From an uncultured Flavobacteriales bacterium (lineage in GTDB: Bacteria > Bacteroidota > Bacteroidia > Flavobacteriales_D > Parvicellaceae), in assembly GCA_943787535.1 (NCBI GenBank), contig CALSMU010000008.1, forward strand, positions 82,058 through 146,057: a stretch of 64,000 nt of DNA, written 5' to 3'. Position 1 is the stretch's first letter, and each line of letters begins with the position of its first letter. The position numbers were made by a program, and so were the translations under genes. Under the pieces are notes generated by a model. The model saw only the letters and a program-made list of their open reading frames with translations. It was not told the DNA's origin and ran no database searches. Below are positions 47,378-56,751 of this stretch, piece after piece.

Positions 47378-48172
47378 CTACTTATTACTTATCCCTTCAT
47401 CTCTAAAGTTTCCCTTTTGCTCATCTTCATTGTAATATATAAAGATCTGAGCAGTATCGTTTAAGAAATTAATCTTACCTATCTCAAATCGTGTTATTGT
47501 CAACCCTGTCCTATTTTGAAGGTCGGCCAATAATTCATCATGTTTTTCAGGGGTAATCAAATCTATTTTTTCGAAAGTTATCACCTTTCTAGATTCGTGT
47601 CTCAATAACCAAATTTTTTCAAGACCGTATGTTATCCCTATAATTGCAGCATTCGTAAAAGCCAACTCAGCGTAGCTCATTTTCTTATTCGACAGTGCAT
47701 TGATGACCGAAACACCGATAACAATAAATAAATAGGTCATTTCTTTAATTGGAATAGGGTCTGTTCGATATCTTATTATTCCGAATATGGCAAATAATCC
47801 TAAAGCCATTCCCATTCCCATCTCAAACTTCTTTAGCGTAAAACAGATCATAAAAATTACCAGGCTGATCATTATATATGTAAAAAGATAGTCCTTCCTC
47901 TTCGCTATTGGGTAATAAATAGCTCTGACAATTATTAGAATGACACTTAAGTTCATCCCGAATTTGAATGCCAATTTCCAAAAATCATTTTCAAATAAGG
48001 GAACTCCTAAAAAACCACCAGAAGAAGTTTCTTTGGATTGCTTAATTATATCTTTAATTCCATCCGCGCTATCCTCAATAGTTTTCGCTAACCCTTTAAT
48101 TGTTTCATTTGCATCTCCATCCATTAGAAAATCAAACATTCCTGTGTTATATATTTCAACTAACCAATTCAT
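47378..48172 (-). CDS. DUF4956 membrane protein
   Basis: 264 residues. After a soluble N-terminal 70 residues there are four to five membrane helices (FGMNLSVILIIVRAIYY; LFTYIMISLVIFMICF; MALGLFAIFGIIRYRTDPI), then a cytosolic C-terminal domain. The GLFAIFGIIRYRTDPIPIKEMTYLF motif is the core of DUF4956. Such proteins are often encoded beside VTC-domain polyphosphate polymerases, as here: the gene overlaps the VTC gene by 17 bp. A role in polyphosphate export or membrane coupling is inferred, not shown. Confidence 0.8.
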   Translation of the reverse strand: MNWLVEIYNTGMFDFLMDGDANETIKGLAKTIEDSADGIKDIIKQSKETSSGGFLGVPLFENDFWKLAFKFGMNLSVILIIVRAIYYPIAKRKDYLFTYIMISLVIFMICFTLKKFEMGMGMALGLFAIFGIIRYRTDPIPIKEMTYLFIVIGVSVINALSNKKMSYAELAFTNAAIIGITYGLEKIWLLRHESRKVITFEKIDLITPEKHDELLADLQNRTGLTITRFEIGKINFLNDTAQIFIYYNEDEQKGNFRDEGISNK

Positions 48173-48908
48173 TTATTTTATTTATGTGTAAATGTTTATT
48201 TTTAAATCTATTGTTTTTTAATTCTGGGTATAAAATCTTTGCTCCTATACAATACTTACTAACACGCATTGGTCTAATTCCATTTTCTTTTAGCAATCGC
48301 ATAAATGGGGAGTTTCGATTGACTTTTTCTTGTTTCACTTCTCCAATTATCGTGTTTTCCAAAGAGCGCTTTTTCTCCTTCCATTGAAAGCCTAAACCAA
48401 TGTCCAATGTAAGCCTTTCCTTATCTGTTTTGTTAACGAGTGTAATTCTATGAAAGGAATTCCATAATTTCCTTTCAAGTTTAATGTCATGTGGAATTAC
48501 ATCATTGACAAAGTTTATTGAATTATTTGACATCTCTTCTTCAAAATCAACAATTTTGATTCGACTTTTCACGGTTCTCCCTTTTTTCTTGTTTTTGACT
48601 TCTAGAAAGCATAAGCCTGAATCAACATATTTTCTCATTCGAACTTTGTAGCGGTTTAGCCATCCATTATGATGATGTTTGTAAAAATCAAAATTATCCG
48701 TATCGAAATAGAGTGTTTTATATTGAGCTACTCTTTTCTTTTTGATTTCTAAAACTTTGTAATGCTCTTTTAAAAAGGGCAATATTGTTACAAATAGATC
48801 TTTTGGAATCACAAATTTTGTGTCGGTTCTATTAAGTAATTTAACAGTATCCATTTCCTTGAGGGAAGTAGAGTCGAACTTTTCCAATATGTCTAAAATA
48901 CGGATCAA
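48156..48908 (-). CDS. VTC-domain polyphosphate polymerase family protein
   Basis: 250 residues matching the VTC domain (CYTH-like tunnel). LLNRTDTKFVIPKDLF has basic residues for phosphate binding, YKTLYFDTDNFDFYKHHHNG, NRYKVRMRKYVDSGLCFLEVKNK and ERKLWN carry further tunnel-lining Arg/Lys residues, and Glu occurs in LEVK and IGEVKQ. In yeast Vtc4 this fold makes polyphosphate from ATP. The bacterial protein lacks SPX and membrane parts, but overlaps a membrane DUF4956 gene. Confidence 0.8.
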   Translation of the reverse strand: MIRILDILEKFDSTSLKEMDTVKLLNRTDTKFVIPKDLFVTILPFLKEHYKVLEIKKKRVAQYKTLYFDTDNFDFYKHHHNGWLNRYKVRMRKYVDSGLCFLEVKNKKKGRTVKSRIKIVDFEEEMSNNSINFVNDVIPHDIKLERKLWNSFHRITLVNKTDKERLTLDIGLGFQWKEKKRSLENTIIGEVKQEKVNRNSPFMRLLKENGIRPMRVSKYCIGAKILYPELKNNRFKNKHLHINKINELVS

Positions 48909-49096
48909 TTTGTTTGTTTGCTAAAATATTAAAAATAAAGTAAAAAATACTGCTTAAATTAGCAGTCTCTAATTTATTATTAACGAACAAATATTAGTTG
49001 TTTTATTAACAATTCAGTTAAAATAACAACTTATGTAAAAATACCCCTACCCAAAAATGCAATTTTAGTTTAAATTAATCGCGAGCAATAAAGGAT

Positions 49097-49579
49097 ATGA
49101 GAAAAGGTGATTTAAATATTAGCTACAGAATTTACGCTAATGCAGCAGAGTTAGATAAATCTGATGCTGATTTAATGTTGGCAGCGGAAAAAAGCTTAAG
49201 AAATGCTTATGCTGTTTATTCAGGGTTTAAAGTTGGAGCTGCTTTGTTGCTTGAAAACGGTGAAATTATTCTAGGTAACAATCAAGAAAATATAGCATTC
49301 CCTTCTTCTTTATGTGCAGAAAGAGTTGCGTTATATTATTGCAAGGCAAATTATCCTGGTGTTAAAGTTATAAAGATAGCCATAACAGCTAAAGCCTCTT
49401 CCGCAAAATTGATGGAACCTGTTTCACCTTGTGGGGCATGCAGACAAGTGATGTCGGAGTATGAGCGAATTCAAAACACAAATATTGAAATGATTTTAAA
49501 AGGAGAAGAAGGAGAAGTGTTTATATTTGATACTGTAACAGAACTGCTTCCGTTGGCATTTGAAACTAAAGCATTGTAG
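49097..49579 (+). CDS. cdd: Cytidine deaminase
   Basis: 160 residues. The zinc site is complete: CAERVALYYC (Cys, catalytic Glu) and PCGACRQVMSE (two Cys). YAVYSGFKVGAALLLENG is the substrate-binding N-terminal segment. It deaminates cytidine and deoxycytidine for salvage. It precedes pdhA by 80 bp. A DUF4956-VTC pair separates it from porV. Confidence 0.9.
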   Translation: MRKGDLNISYRIYANAAELDKSDADLMLAAEKSLRNAYAVYSGFKVGAALLLENGEIILGNNQENIAFPSSLCAERVALYYCKANYPGVKVIKIAITAKASSAKLMEPVSPCGACRQVMSEYERIQNTNIEMILKGEEGEVFIFDTVTELLPLAFETKAL

Positions 49580-49631
49580 AATATTTCTAAATAGTAGTAG
49601 ATAATTCTTCTAAACCGATGAGAATTTAATT

Positions 49632-49639
49632 TATATTTG
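49632..49639 (+). promoter_or_regulatory. Possible -7 element for pdhA
   Basis: TATATTTG lies 21 bp before the pdhA ATG and matches TAnnTTTG. The -33 TTG is not evident. Confidence 0.35.
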
Positions 49640-49659
49640 TGCACCAATATTAATAACTG

Positions 49660-50706
49660 ATGGCAACAAAAACTATAGCAAAAAGCAAAGCGGCAACGAA
49701 ATCCCCTGCTAAACTGAAATATAGCAAAAAGCAATATTTGAAATGGTATGAAGATATGCTATTGATGCGCAAGATTGAGGAAAGAATAGGGCATCTATAC
49801 ATTCAACAGAAATTTGGTGGATTTTGCCATTTGTATATAGGACAAGAGGCCCTGGTAACGGGCACTGTTTCTGGTTCTAAAAAAGGGGATAAGCATATTA
49901 CTGCTTACAGAGACCATGCGCACCCAATTGCATTGGGAGTGCATCCAAAATATATGATGGCTGAGCTCTACGGGAAGACTACAGGACTCTCGAAGGGGAA
50001 GGGTGGTTCTATGCATATGTTTCACAAAGAAAGTGGTTTAATGGGAGGGCATGGTATTGTCGGTGCACAAATTCCAATGGGCGCTGGTATAGCATTTGCT
50101 GAAAAATATAAAGGAACGAAGAATGTTACCTTTTGTTCATTTGGCGATGGAGCAGCGCGTCAAGGAGCCTTGCACGAAACATTTAATATGGCGATGACTT
50201 GGAAATTACCGGTTGTTTTTATTATTGAAAATAATAACTATGCAATGGGAACTTCTGTAGAAAGAACAACCAATGTTATGGATATGTCTACAATTGGGGA
50301 TTCCTATCAAATGCCTTCTTTTGTTGTTGATGGTATGACTATAGAAGCAGTGCATGAAGCGATTGAAGATGCATGTGTTCATGTTCGTGCAGGTAAGGGA
50401 CCGGTCTTGCTGGATATTAGAACCTACAGATACAAAGGTCATTCAATGTCTGATCCACAGAAATACAGAACCAAACAAGAGGTTGAAGATTTTAAAAGCC
50501 AGGATCCAATTGATAAAGTTTTAAGCACGATTAAAACAAACAAATTGGCTACTGATAAAGAAATTGAAAAAATCATTCAAAAAGTTAAAGACGTCATTGA
50601 TGAGTCTGTAAAATTTGCTGAAGATTCTCCAGAACCGGAAGCAAATGAACTTTATGAAGATGTATATATTGGCGATTACCCTTATATAATGGAATACAAA
50701 GATTAA
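49660..50706 (+). CDS. pdhA: Pyruvate dehydrogenase E1 component, alpha subunit
   Basis: 348 residues, thiamine-diphosphate enzyme. It has YEDMLLMRKIEERIGHLY, the substrate loop GGSMHMFHKESGLMGGHGIVG, the ThDP motif GDGAARQGALHETFNMA ending in ENNNYAMG, and the phosphorylation-loop-like YRYKGHSMSDPQKYR. It decarboxylates pyruvate with the E1 beta subunit, which is not in the window. The N-terminus is Lys/Ala-rich. The E2 gene follows 35 bp later. Confidence 0.93.
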   Translation: MATKTIAKSKAATKSPAKLKYSKKQYLKWYEDMLLMRKIEERIGHLYIQQKFGGFCHLYIGQEALVTGTVSGSKKGDKHITAYRDHAHPIALGVHPKYMMAELYGKTTGLSKGKGGSMHMFHKESGLMGGHGIVGAQIPMGAGIAFAEKYKGTKNVTFCSFGDGAARQGALHETFNMAMTWKLPVVFIIENNNYAMGTSVERTTNVMDMSTIGDSYQMPSFVVDGMTIEAVHEAIEDACVHVRAGKGPVLLDIRTYRYKGHSMSDPQKYRTKQEVEDFKSQDPIDKVLSTIKTNKLATDKEIEKIIQKVKDVIDESVKFAEDSPEPEANELYEDVYIGDYPYIMEYKD

Positions 50707-50741
50707 ATCTAGCGAGGAATAACGGAAAGAAATAATTTGAA

Positions 50742-52025
50742 ATGGCGGAAATTGTAAGAATGCCGAAATTAAGTGACACCATGGTTGAAGGGGTTGTTGC
50801 TGAATGGCATAAAAAAGTAGGAGATAATGTTGAAACGGGTGATTTGTTAGCTGAAATCGAAACAGACAAAGCGACAATGGAGTTTGAAGCATTTCAAGAA
50901 GGTGTTTTGTTGCACATTGGCGTTGACAAAGGTAAAGCAGCTCCTATAGATTCTATCCTAGCTGTATTAGGTAAGAAAGATGAAAACATTGAAGCAATAT
51001 TAAAAGCAGAAGCTGATACTATAACTGAGGACAAAGATGAACCTGTCAAGGAAGCTCCAACTCCAACTCCAACTCCAACTCCTGCGCCTTCTTTAAAGAA
51101 AGAGGTGATAGCAAAATCTCCGGTGGAAGTTGCAGCTAGTAATCCTGTTAAATACCCACCAGCAACTGCTGTTAGTGGAGGTAAGGTTAAAATATCTCCA
51201 TTAGCGAAAAGATTAGCCAAAGAAAGAGGAATTAACTTTTCTTTTATTCAAGGCACAGGTGAAGGTGGTCGAATTGTCAAAAGAGATATTGATAATTATC
51301 AAGGTGGTGGAACTTCATTTGTCGGAACAGAAAGCTACACAGATGAGACTGTTTCTCAAATGAGAAAAGTCATTGCTTCACGTTTAGCCGAGAGTAAGTT
51401 TACAGCTCCTCATTTTTATTTGAATGTATCCATTGATATGGATAATGCAATGGCAGCAAGAACTTCAATAAATAAAATGATGGCTCCACAAAAGGTGTCA
51501 TTTAATGATATGGTAGTAAAAGCTTGTGCCGCAGCTTTGAAAGATAATCCTGATGTGAATTCTGCTTGGTATGGCGACTTTATTAGAAGAAACGATCACA
51601 TTCATATTGGAGTAGCTGTTGCAGTTCCTGATGGTTTGTTGGTTCCGGTGGTGCGTTTTGCTGATGGTAAATCATTAACGCAAATTGGAGCTGAGGTAAA
51701 AGAACTTGCTCAAAAAGCAAAAGATAAAAAATTACAACCTGAGGAATGGGAAGGAAATACATTTACTATTTCTAACCTAGGAATGATGGGTATAGAAAGT
51801 TTTACTGCTATTGTGAATCCCCCAGATGCATGTATTTTGGCGATAGGTGGTATAAATGCCGTCCCAGTTGTGAAAAATGGAGAAATAGTTCCGGGTAATA
51901 TTATGAAAGTGACTTTAAGCTGCGATCACCGTGTGGTGGATGGCGCTGTTGGTTCGGCTTTCTTAAAAGATTTTAAAAACTACATGGAGAATCCTGTATT
52001 ACTATTGGGTAAACAAAGTATATAG
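50742..52025 (+). CDS. pdhC: Pyruvate dehydrogenase E2 (dihydrolipoamide acetyltransferase)
   Basis: 427 residues: one lipoyl domain with the lipoylated Lys in ETDKATMEFEA (about 43), a Thr/Pro linker (about 105-115, a 6-bp repeat in DNA at 51057-51082), a peripheral-subunit-binding domain ISPLAKRLAKERGI (about 150) and a catalytic domain ending with DHRVVDGAVGSAFL. It passes the acetyl group to CoA and is modified by the LipB route. It is co-transcribed with pdhA and followed by a strong terminator. Confidence 0.93.
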   Translation: MAEIVRMPKLSDTMVEGVVAEWHKKVGDNVETGDLLAEIETDKATMEFEAFQEGVLLHIGVDKGKAAPIDSILAVLGKKDENIEAILKAEADTITEDKDEPVKEAPTPTPTPTPAPSLKKEVIAKSPVEVAASNPVKYPPATAVSGGKVKISPLAKRLAKERGINFSFIQGTGEGGRIVKRDIDNYQGGGTSFVGTESYTDETVSQMRKVIASRLAESKFTAPHFYLNVSIDMDNAMAARTSINKMMAPQKVSFNDMVVKACAAALKDNPDVNSAWYGDFIRRNDHIHIGVAVAVPDGLLVPVVRFADGKSLTQIGAEVKELAQKAKDKKLQPEEWEGNTFTISNLGMMGIESFTAIVNPPDACILAIGGINAVPVVKNGEIVPGNIMKVTLSCDHRVVDGAVGSAFLKDFKNYMENPVLLLGKQSI

Positions 52026-52040
52026 TTCAAAATAGAAACA

Positions 52041-52077
52041 AAAAAAAGCCACTAATGATTTCATTAGTGGCTTTTTC
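52041..52077. terminator. Bidirectional terminator between pdhC and the DUF5606 gene
   Basis: AAAAAAAGCCACTAATGA-TTTC-ATTAGTGGCTTTTT pairs perfectly, with A and T runs on both sides, between convergent genes. Confidence 0.88.
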
Positions 52078-52093
52078 GTACAATATAAATTTT

Positions 52094-52564
52094 TTATTTC
52101 TTCTGAGTTGGGGCTTTTTTCGCAGCGGTTTCTTTTTTCGGAGCCGCTTCTTTGTTCTCAACTTTATCTTTTTTCTTTTCTTTCAATTCTAATTTGTTTG
52201 CACTATGCAAAAGATTATACCATTGAAATAATTTTTTAATGTCAGAGGTAAATACTCTTTCTTCGTCATACTCAGGGATAATACCTCTTAAGTATTTTTT
52301 TAAATCATTAACGTTGTCTTTATGACTTGGCGCTTCTCCTCCCTTTTCTTGCTCAAAAATTAATTTAAATATGTCGGATAGAAGTTCATCACCTTCATAA
52401 GTATATATACTAATATCCTCTAATGCACTAATTCTGTTTGATGAGAAAGCTGGAAATTTCTTTCCATCAATTACTGATTCAACGATAACATTGTTTTTAC
52501 TTTGACCAGCAACAGTAAATAAACCACCTTTTCCGGAAATAGCAATAATTCCACTTAAATTCAT
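52094..52564 (-). CDS. DUF5606 domain protein
   Basis: 156 residues. The N-terminus MNLSGIIAISGKGGLFTVAG and the following VESVIDGKKFPAFSSNRISAL region match DUF5606, a small Bacteroidota family. The last 30 residues are a Lys/Glu/Ala-rich, disordered tail. It has no signal peptide, so it acts in the cytoplasm. Its role is unknown. Confidence 0.75.
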   Translation of the reverse strand: MNLSGIIAISGKGGLFTVAGQSKNNVIVESVIDGKKFPAFSSNRISALEDISIYTYEGDELLSDIFKLIFEQEKGGEAPSHKDNVNDLKKYLRGIIPEYDEERVFTSDIKKLFQWYNLLHSANKLELKEKKKDKVENKEAAPKKETAAKKAPTQKK

Positions 52565-52634
52565 AATTCGTATTAAAATTAAATTTTGTTAGAGACAAAA
52601 ATAAAAATATATATTTGGTAGGAAAACTTTTCGA

Positions 52635-53795
52635 CTATTTAAGCACAACAATTTTCTTGCAAATCACTTGTAAGTCGTCAGAAAGTACAAGAAAATAGGA
52701 TCCTGCAGATAAGTTTCGAAATTCATGTACTGTAGAATCAGATAATGGTGTAGTTGAAATTAGTTTGCCTAAACTACTATACAAGTTTAGCGTAACATTA
52801 TATTGATTTGTTTCAATGGTAAAGTTTCCGTTATTTGGATTGGGGTATATGGTTCCATTGATTGTATGTTCATTTATGTCAACAGTTGAAATTGTTGTAA
52901 TGCTCGAAAATGTACTGCATCCGTATGAATTAAAAACTTCTACCTGGTAATTTCCATTCTGCATTGCTGTGTAAACGCTGTCATTGGCTCCTGCTATTAT
53001 TGATCCGTCTAAATACCATTGGTAACTTTCATAGCCACTGGATGTGGATAAAATTGTATTGTTATTTGTAATTGTTGCTTGTGCTGGATTAGGTTGTTCT
53101 GTAACTGTAATGAAACAAGTATCACTTAAGCAAGAGTTGGTGTCCAGTCCTAAGATATACCCATCATAATCCTGTGTAAATACCCTTGGATTGATGGTTA
53201 ATCCATCATTCCATAATACCGAATTGAATCCTCCACTTTCTGTAATTGTAATAGAAGTGTTTTCACAGAAATCATAGGTGTTTGTCAAGCATTCCAAAGT
53301 GGGTTTTTCAGCAACTGATGTGGTTATGCTCATTGTGTCACTAATACAGCCAGTCGTTAAGTTTGTGACCATAAAATAGGTTTCAATGCTATCAGAAAAA
53401 TATTGAAAACTTGTTGTGTCGCCGGATTCCCAGAGGTAGGAGACATTGCTGGAAGTAATGGAAAATTGATTACTGTCACCTTCACATATTACGCTATTTC
53501 CAGAAAAAGTTGCCAATTCTTTTCCGTTTATTAAAGTTTCAAATCCATCCAATTTCCCATATCCGAATGCGTTGTTTGGCACTGCTCCCGTAAAAGAATC
53601 TGTATAGGCAGCATTTATTAAGGCATCGCTAAAATAGCTAGGGTCTGCTTTTGGACATTGTTCTAAAAACAATGCAGCTACTCCTGCAACTACGGGACTA
53701 GACATGGAGGTTCCTCCATTTCTGTAATGCATTCCACCAAGGGCTAAAACGACGTCTAGACTATTTGTAACAAAGTAATCAATTCCTGTTAAAGA
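52635..53795 (-). CDS. T9SS-exported subtilisin, C-terminal fragment after frameshifts
   Basis: This frame continues the subtilisin that starts at 55422. It has SLTGIDYFVTNSLDVV, then GGTSMSSPVVAGVAALFLEQ with the catalytic Ser, Ig/PKD-like repeats (about 100-290) and a T9SS type A sorting domain (GTIYPNPNNGNFTIE to KKIVVLK). Two single-base shifts (about 53845-53850 and 53795-53805) separate it from the N-terminal part. The 18 codons between them (IKPEVAASGAVTNSAYP) are in the third frame. No new signal peptide or start is plausible. See the sister entry. Confidence 0.8.
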   Translation of the reverse strand, partial: SLTGIDYFVTNSLDVVLALGGMHYRNGGTSMSSPVVAGVAALFLEQCPKADPSYFSDALINAAYTDSFTGAVPNNAFGYGKLDGFETLINGKELATFSGNSVICEGDSNQFSITSSNVSYLWESGDTTSFQYFSDSIETYFMVTNLTTGCISDTMSITTSVAEKPTLECLTNTYDFCENTSITITESGGFNSVLWNDGLTINPRVFTQDYDGYILGLDTNSCLSDTCFITVTEQPNPAQATITNNNTILSTSSGYESYQWYLDGSIIAGANDSVYTAMQNGNYQVEVFNSYGCSTFSSITTISTVDINEHTINGTIYPNPNNGNFTIETNQYNVTLNLYSSLGKLISTTPLSDSTVHEFRNLSAGSYFLVLSDDLQVICKKIVVLK

Positions 53796-53841
53796 GGATA
53801 AGCACTGTTTGTTACCGCTCCAGAAGCTGCTACTTCTGGTT

Positions 53842-55422
53842 TTATAAGCCGGTACGAGTTGGTCCTTTGCTAGAGCTGGCTGCTAATTTGCCTCTTATTT
53901 CTCCTGCTGGGTTCCATCCTCCTAAATTATTTACATATCCACTATCGTTTGCATAATTGCCAACTGTAATAACATTGGGAGAACATTGAAATGAGCTAAC
54001 AATTGTTTGCAATGTATCTGGGTAAACATATTTATTGATTTCTGTAAAACCAACAATTGTATCTGCTCTGTTTTCCATATTTGAAGTTCCAAATACCGAA
54101 GTTGTCCATACATCGAAACTTCCGGTTCCCGCTGTCTCAAATCTGAAATGATATTGAGCTGAATCAGGTTCTTGCATATAAGCTTGTAACAGGTATTGGC
54201 CATCCCGAGGCTCAAACCAATACATAATGGTTCCTAAAATATCATCGTTGGTGTTTCTGATGGTGTCAAAAGTCAAAGCATTTTGGGGCAACGAACCAGC
54301 ATTAAAAAACTGTCCCCTTCCTCTAAAACTATGGCTAGGAGAAACTTTATCTGCTCCAATACTAAAATTAACATTGTTTAAATCTGCAGTGTCAGCCCAT
54401 ACTTCAAAAAATACAGTAGGCACTCCAAAGGCCGAGGAAGGGTTTAATTTAAACCAAGTCAGCGAAGTGTCAGTTACTTCTGTATGCAAATGATAGGGGT
54501 CATAATCTCCGGAATTTCCTGCTGCCGCAACAAATAAGTGTCCTTTCTTAGCATTAATGAGGCTGTCAATATAAAGGGCATAAGGATCAAGGCCATCATG
54601 TGATCCGTAATATTCACCAATACTTGCGTTAATAACACAAGGTTTGCCAATAGAATCTGCAATTGTGTAAATATATTCTACTGCATCTACAACTGTGGCA
54701 AGCCAATCAGCAGCGTTAAAATTACTTTCAACCATTATGATGTCTGTTTTGGGTGCAACACCTTTATTTTTTCCATTGGCAAATGCATTCCCACAAGCTG
54801 CTCCTGCAACAGTAGTTCCATGACCCCATTGGTCAACATTGGTGGATAACCCTAAATTAATCTTAGTGCTATCCCAATGCTGGCCATAACCATATTGAGA
54901 CGGAGTATACTGGTTAACGCCAAGTGTTTGATCCCACAAATACATAATACGCGTGCTACTGTCAGGGTTCATGAAATCTGGATGTAAAAAGTCGATTCCA
55001 GCATCAATTAATCCAACAATAACTCCATCACCATCCAAAGAAGTGTTTAAGGGCGCTGCACCTAAATGAATGTCATTTATACGATTGTTTACCCGCATTG
55101 TGTCGTTCAATGCTGTTCCTTTGTATGCTCTAAAATTGACATTTAAAATGTTTTGATTTTCAACAAATTCTTGTAATTCATTCGAAGGAATTCGAACATA
55201 ATGCCATCCTTTTACCGAGCCGCGGTAAATTCCGCTACGTTGTTTTGTAATGTTTTTAATTTCGGAAAGGTCACCTTTTACAAACAGACCTACTTTTTCA
55301 GTGGAGTTTGAATTGTCTAATAAGTATTTTTGAAGATAGAAGTTTCCCTCAAATTTGTTTTGCGACAACCCTATTGTCCCAAGACCTATAAATACAAAGA
55401 ACAGTAAATGTTTTAATGTCAT
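53842..55422 (-). CDS. T9SS-exported subtilisin-like serine peptidase (S8), N-terminal part
   Basis: 526 residues: signal peptide (ending GLSQ), a propeptide-like region to about 105, then the S8 domain with the catalytic Asp in IVGLIDAGIDFLHPDF, the His in DQWGHGTTVAGAACG, and AAGNSGDYDPYH. It stops at SSKGPTRTGL, exactly where the conserved IKPEVAA(P/S)G segment should follow. The missing residues are in another frame, so the intact gene spans 52635-55422 with about 927 codons. It would be a cell-surface or secreted protease handled by PorU/PorV. Confidence 0.85.
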   Translation of the reverse strand: MTLKHLLFFVFIGLGTIGLSQNKFEGNFYLQKYLLDNSNSTEKVGLFVKGDLSEIKNITKQRSGIYRGSVKGWHYVRIPSNELQEFVENQNILNVNFRAYKGTALNDTMRVNNRINDIHLGAAPLNTSLDGDGVIVGLIDAGIDFLHPDFMNPDSSTRIMYLWDQTLGVNQYTPSQYGYGQHWDSTKINLGLSTNVDQWGHGTTVAGAACGNAFANGKNKGVAPKTDIIMVESNFNAADWLATVVDAVEYIYTIADSIGKPCVINASIGEYYGSHDGLDPYALYIDSLINAKKGHLFVAAAGNSGDYDPYHLHTEVTDTSLTWFKLNPSSAFGVPTVFFEVWADTADLNNVNFSIGADKVSPSHSFRGRGQFFNAGSLPQNALTFDTIRNTNDDILGTIMYWFEPRDGQYLLQAYMQEPDSAQYHFRFETAGTGSFDVWTTSVFGTSNMENRADTIVGFTEINKYVYPDTLQTIVSSFQCSPNVITVGNYANDSGYVNNLGGWNPAGEIRGKLAASSSKGPTRTGL

Positions 55423-55432
55423 AATTTCAAAG

Positions 55433-55885
55433 TTACTTAATTTCTTTGTAAAACGGAATGTCTTTTATATAAGAAAACGATGCGTCGGTAAAATTTAATT
55501 TTCCGTAATACATTTCTAATCCGTTTGTTAGCATTATATATGGGGCGCGAATAATAGAATTATACCGCAATGCTTGATGCAATGTGTCTTCACTTATTTT
55601 TATTCCCGGAGCCTTGCATTCTACGATGATCAATGGCTTTCCAATATTGTTGTGGAGGACAATGTCGAAACGTTTTTGAAGTTTATTGACAAGCAAACTT
55701 TTTTCGATAGCTATTAAGGAGGCAGGATATCCTTTTTCTTCAATTAGATACCAAACAACATGCTGTCTTACCCATTCTTCAGGTTGCAGCACCACCCATT
55801 TTTTTCGAATTATGTCAAATATTTGCAAAACATCAGCATCTCTTTTTACATTAAATGGATAGGAGGGTAAATTCAGTTCTTGCAT
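55433..55885 (-). CDS. HsdR N-terminal domain protein (stand-alone)
   Basis: 150 residues matching the N-terminal nuclease domain of type I restriction HsdR: RFDIVLHNNIGKPLIIVECKAP has the D...ExK metal site, then ISEDTLHQALRYNSIIRAP and YIMLTNGLEMYYG. There is no helicase or methylase gene nearby. Stand-alone copies beside holA are common in Bacteroidota, and their role is not known. It is divergent from the AMP nucleosidase gene. Confidence 0.8.
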   Translation of the reverse strand: MQELNLPSYPFNVKRDADVLQIFDIIRKKWVVLQPEEWVRQHVVWYLIEEKGYPASLIAIEKSLLVNKLQKRFDIVLHNNIGKPLIIVECKAPGIKISEDTLHQALRYNSIIRAPYIMLTNGLEMYYGKLNFTDASFSYIKDIPFYKEIK

Positions 55886-55944
55886 CTAATTACAAAGATA
55901 TTTGAATTTTTGAAATAGGAGTTTCTTCATTCAAAAGGAGTTCG

Positions 55945-55952
55945 TACCTTTC
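55945..55952 (+). promoter_or_regulatory. Possible -7 element for the AMP nucleosidase gene
   Basis: TACCTTTC differs from TAnnTTTG at the last base only and lies 22 bp before the ATG. Confidence 0.3.
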
Positions 55953-55973
55953 GCACAATATAGAGACAAAGAG

Positions 55974-56378
55974 ATGAAAACGAAAAAAGAGATAGTAGAG
56001 AATTGGTTGCCACGTTATACTGGAGTGAAGTTGGAAGATTTTGGGAAGTATATTTTACTAACGAACTTTGATAATTACGTCGATATTTTTGCAGAATTAA
56101 ACGGTGTAAAAGTAGATGGTAAGGATAAAGCTATGCCAAGTGCTACGGCGAATAAAATCACGATTATCAATTTTGGAATGGGGGCTGCCAATGCAGCAAC
56201 TATAATGGATTTGTTGTCGGCAATTTCGCCAAAGGCAGCTTTGTTTCTAGGGAAATGTGGAGGTCTTAAAAAGAAAAATAAAATTGGAGATATGGTATTG
56301 CCAATTGCAGCTATAAAGGGGGAAGGAGCTTCTGATAATTATTTTCCTCCAGAAGTACCCGCACTTACCTGCGTTTAA
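55974..56378 (+). CDS. amn: AMP nucleosidase, N-terminal part (frameshifted)
   Basis: 134 residues. ENWLPRYTGVKLEDFGKYIL, INFGMGAANAATIMDLLSA and FLGKCGGLKKKNKIGDMVLP are typical of the phosphorylase-like AMP nucleosidase, which splits AMP to adenine and ribose-5-phosphate. It follows DNYFPPEVPAL and then runs into a stop because of one extra base in CTTA (56364-56367). The next frame resumes at once with PAFNLQRAVSHSVRE. Confidence 0.83.
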   Translation: MKTKKEIVENWLPRYTGVKLEDFGKYILLTNFDNYVDIFAELNGVKVDGKDKAMPSATANKITIINFGMGAANAATIMDLLSAISPKAALFLGKCGGLKKKNKIGDMVLPIAAIKGEGASDNYFPPEVPALTCV

Positions 56379-56748
56379 TTTACAAAGAGCGGTTTCACAC
56401 TCCGTACGAGAAATGGATTTGGATTATTGGACGGGTACAGTTTATACAACTAGCCGAAGAGTATGGGAACACGATGAAGCCTTTAAAAGTTATTTAAGGA
56501 AAATCCGTGTAATGGCCATTGATATGGAAACTTCAGCCATTTTTACAGGTGGGTTTTCTAATTCCATTCCTTCAGGAGCCTTGTTATTGGTGTCTGATCA
56601 ACCCATGATTCCCGAGGGTGTTAAAACAGATGAAAGCGATAAAAAAATTACAGGAGATTTTGTAAACAAACACATTCAGATAGGAATAGATTCTCTGAAT
56701 GAGTTAATCAATGATGGAAAATCTGTGCGTCACATGCGATTCGATTAA
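56368..56748 (+). CDS. amn: AMP nucleosidase, C-terminal part (frameshifted)
   Basis: In the +1 frame the protein continues PAFNLQRAVSHSVRE, DYWTGTVYTTSRRVWEHDE, MAIDMETSAIF (the Glu that contacts ribose) and SGALLLVSDQPMIPEG. Together the two parts give a complete protein of about 258 residues. Removing one base near 56367 restores it, so the gene is either mis-sequenced or freshly broken. The stop is 3 bp before holA. Confidence 0.83.
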   Translation, partial: PAFNLQRAVSHSVREMDLDYWTGTVYTTSRRVWEHDEAFKSYLRKIRVMAIDMETSAIFTGGFSNSIPSGALLLVSDQPMIPEGVKTDESDKKITGDFVNKHIQIGIDSLNELINDGKSVRHMRFD

Positions 56749-56751
56749 GCA

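Noticed and set aside
55433..55885. HsdR-like protein as a sign of a restriction-modification system
   Set aside because: No helicase domain, specificity or methylase gene is nearby, and single HsdR_N proteins beside holA are ordinary in Bacteroidota.
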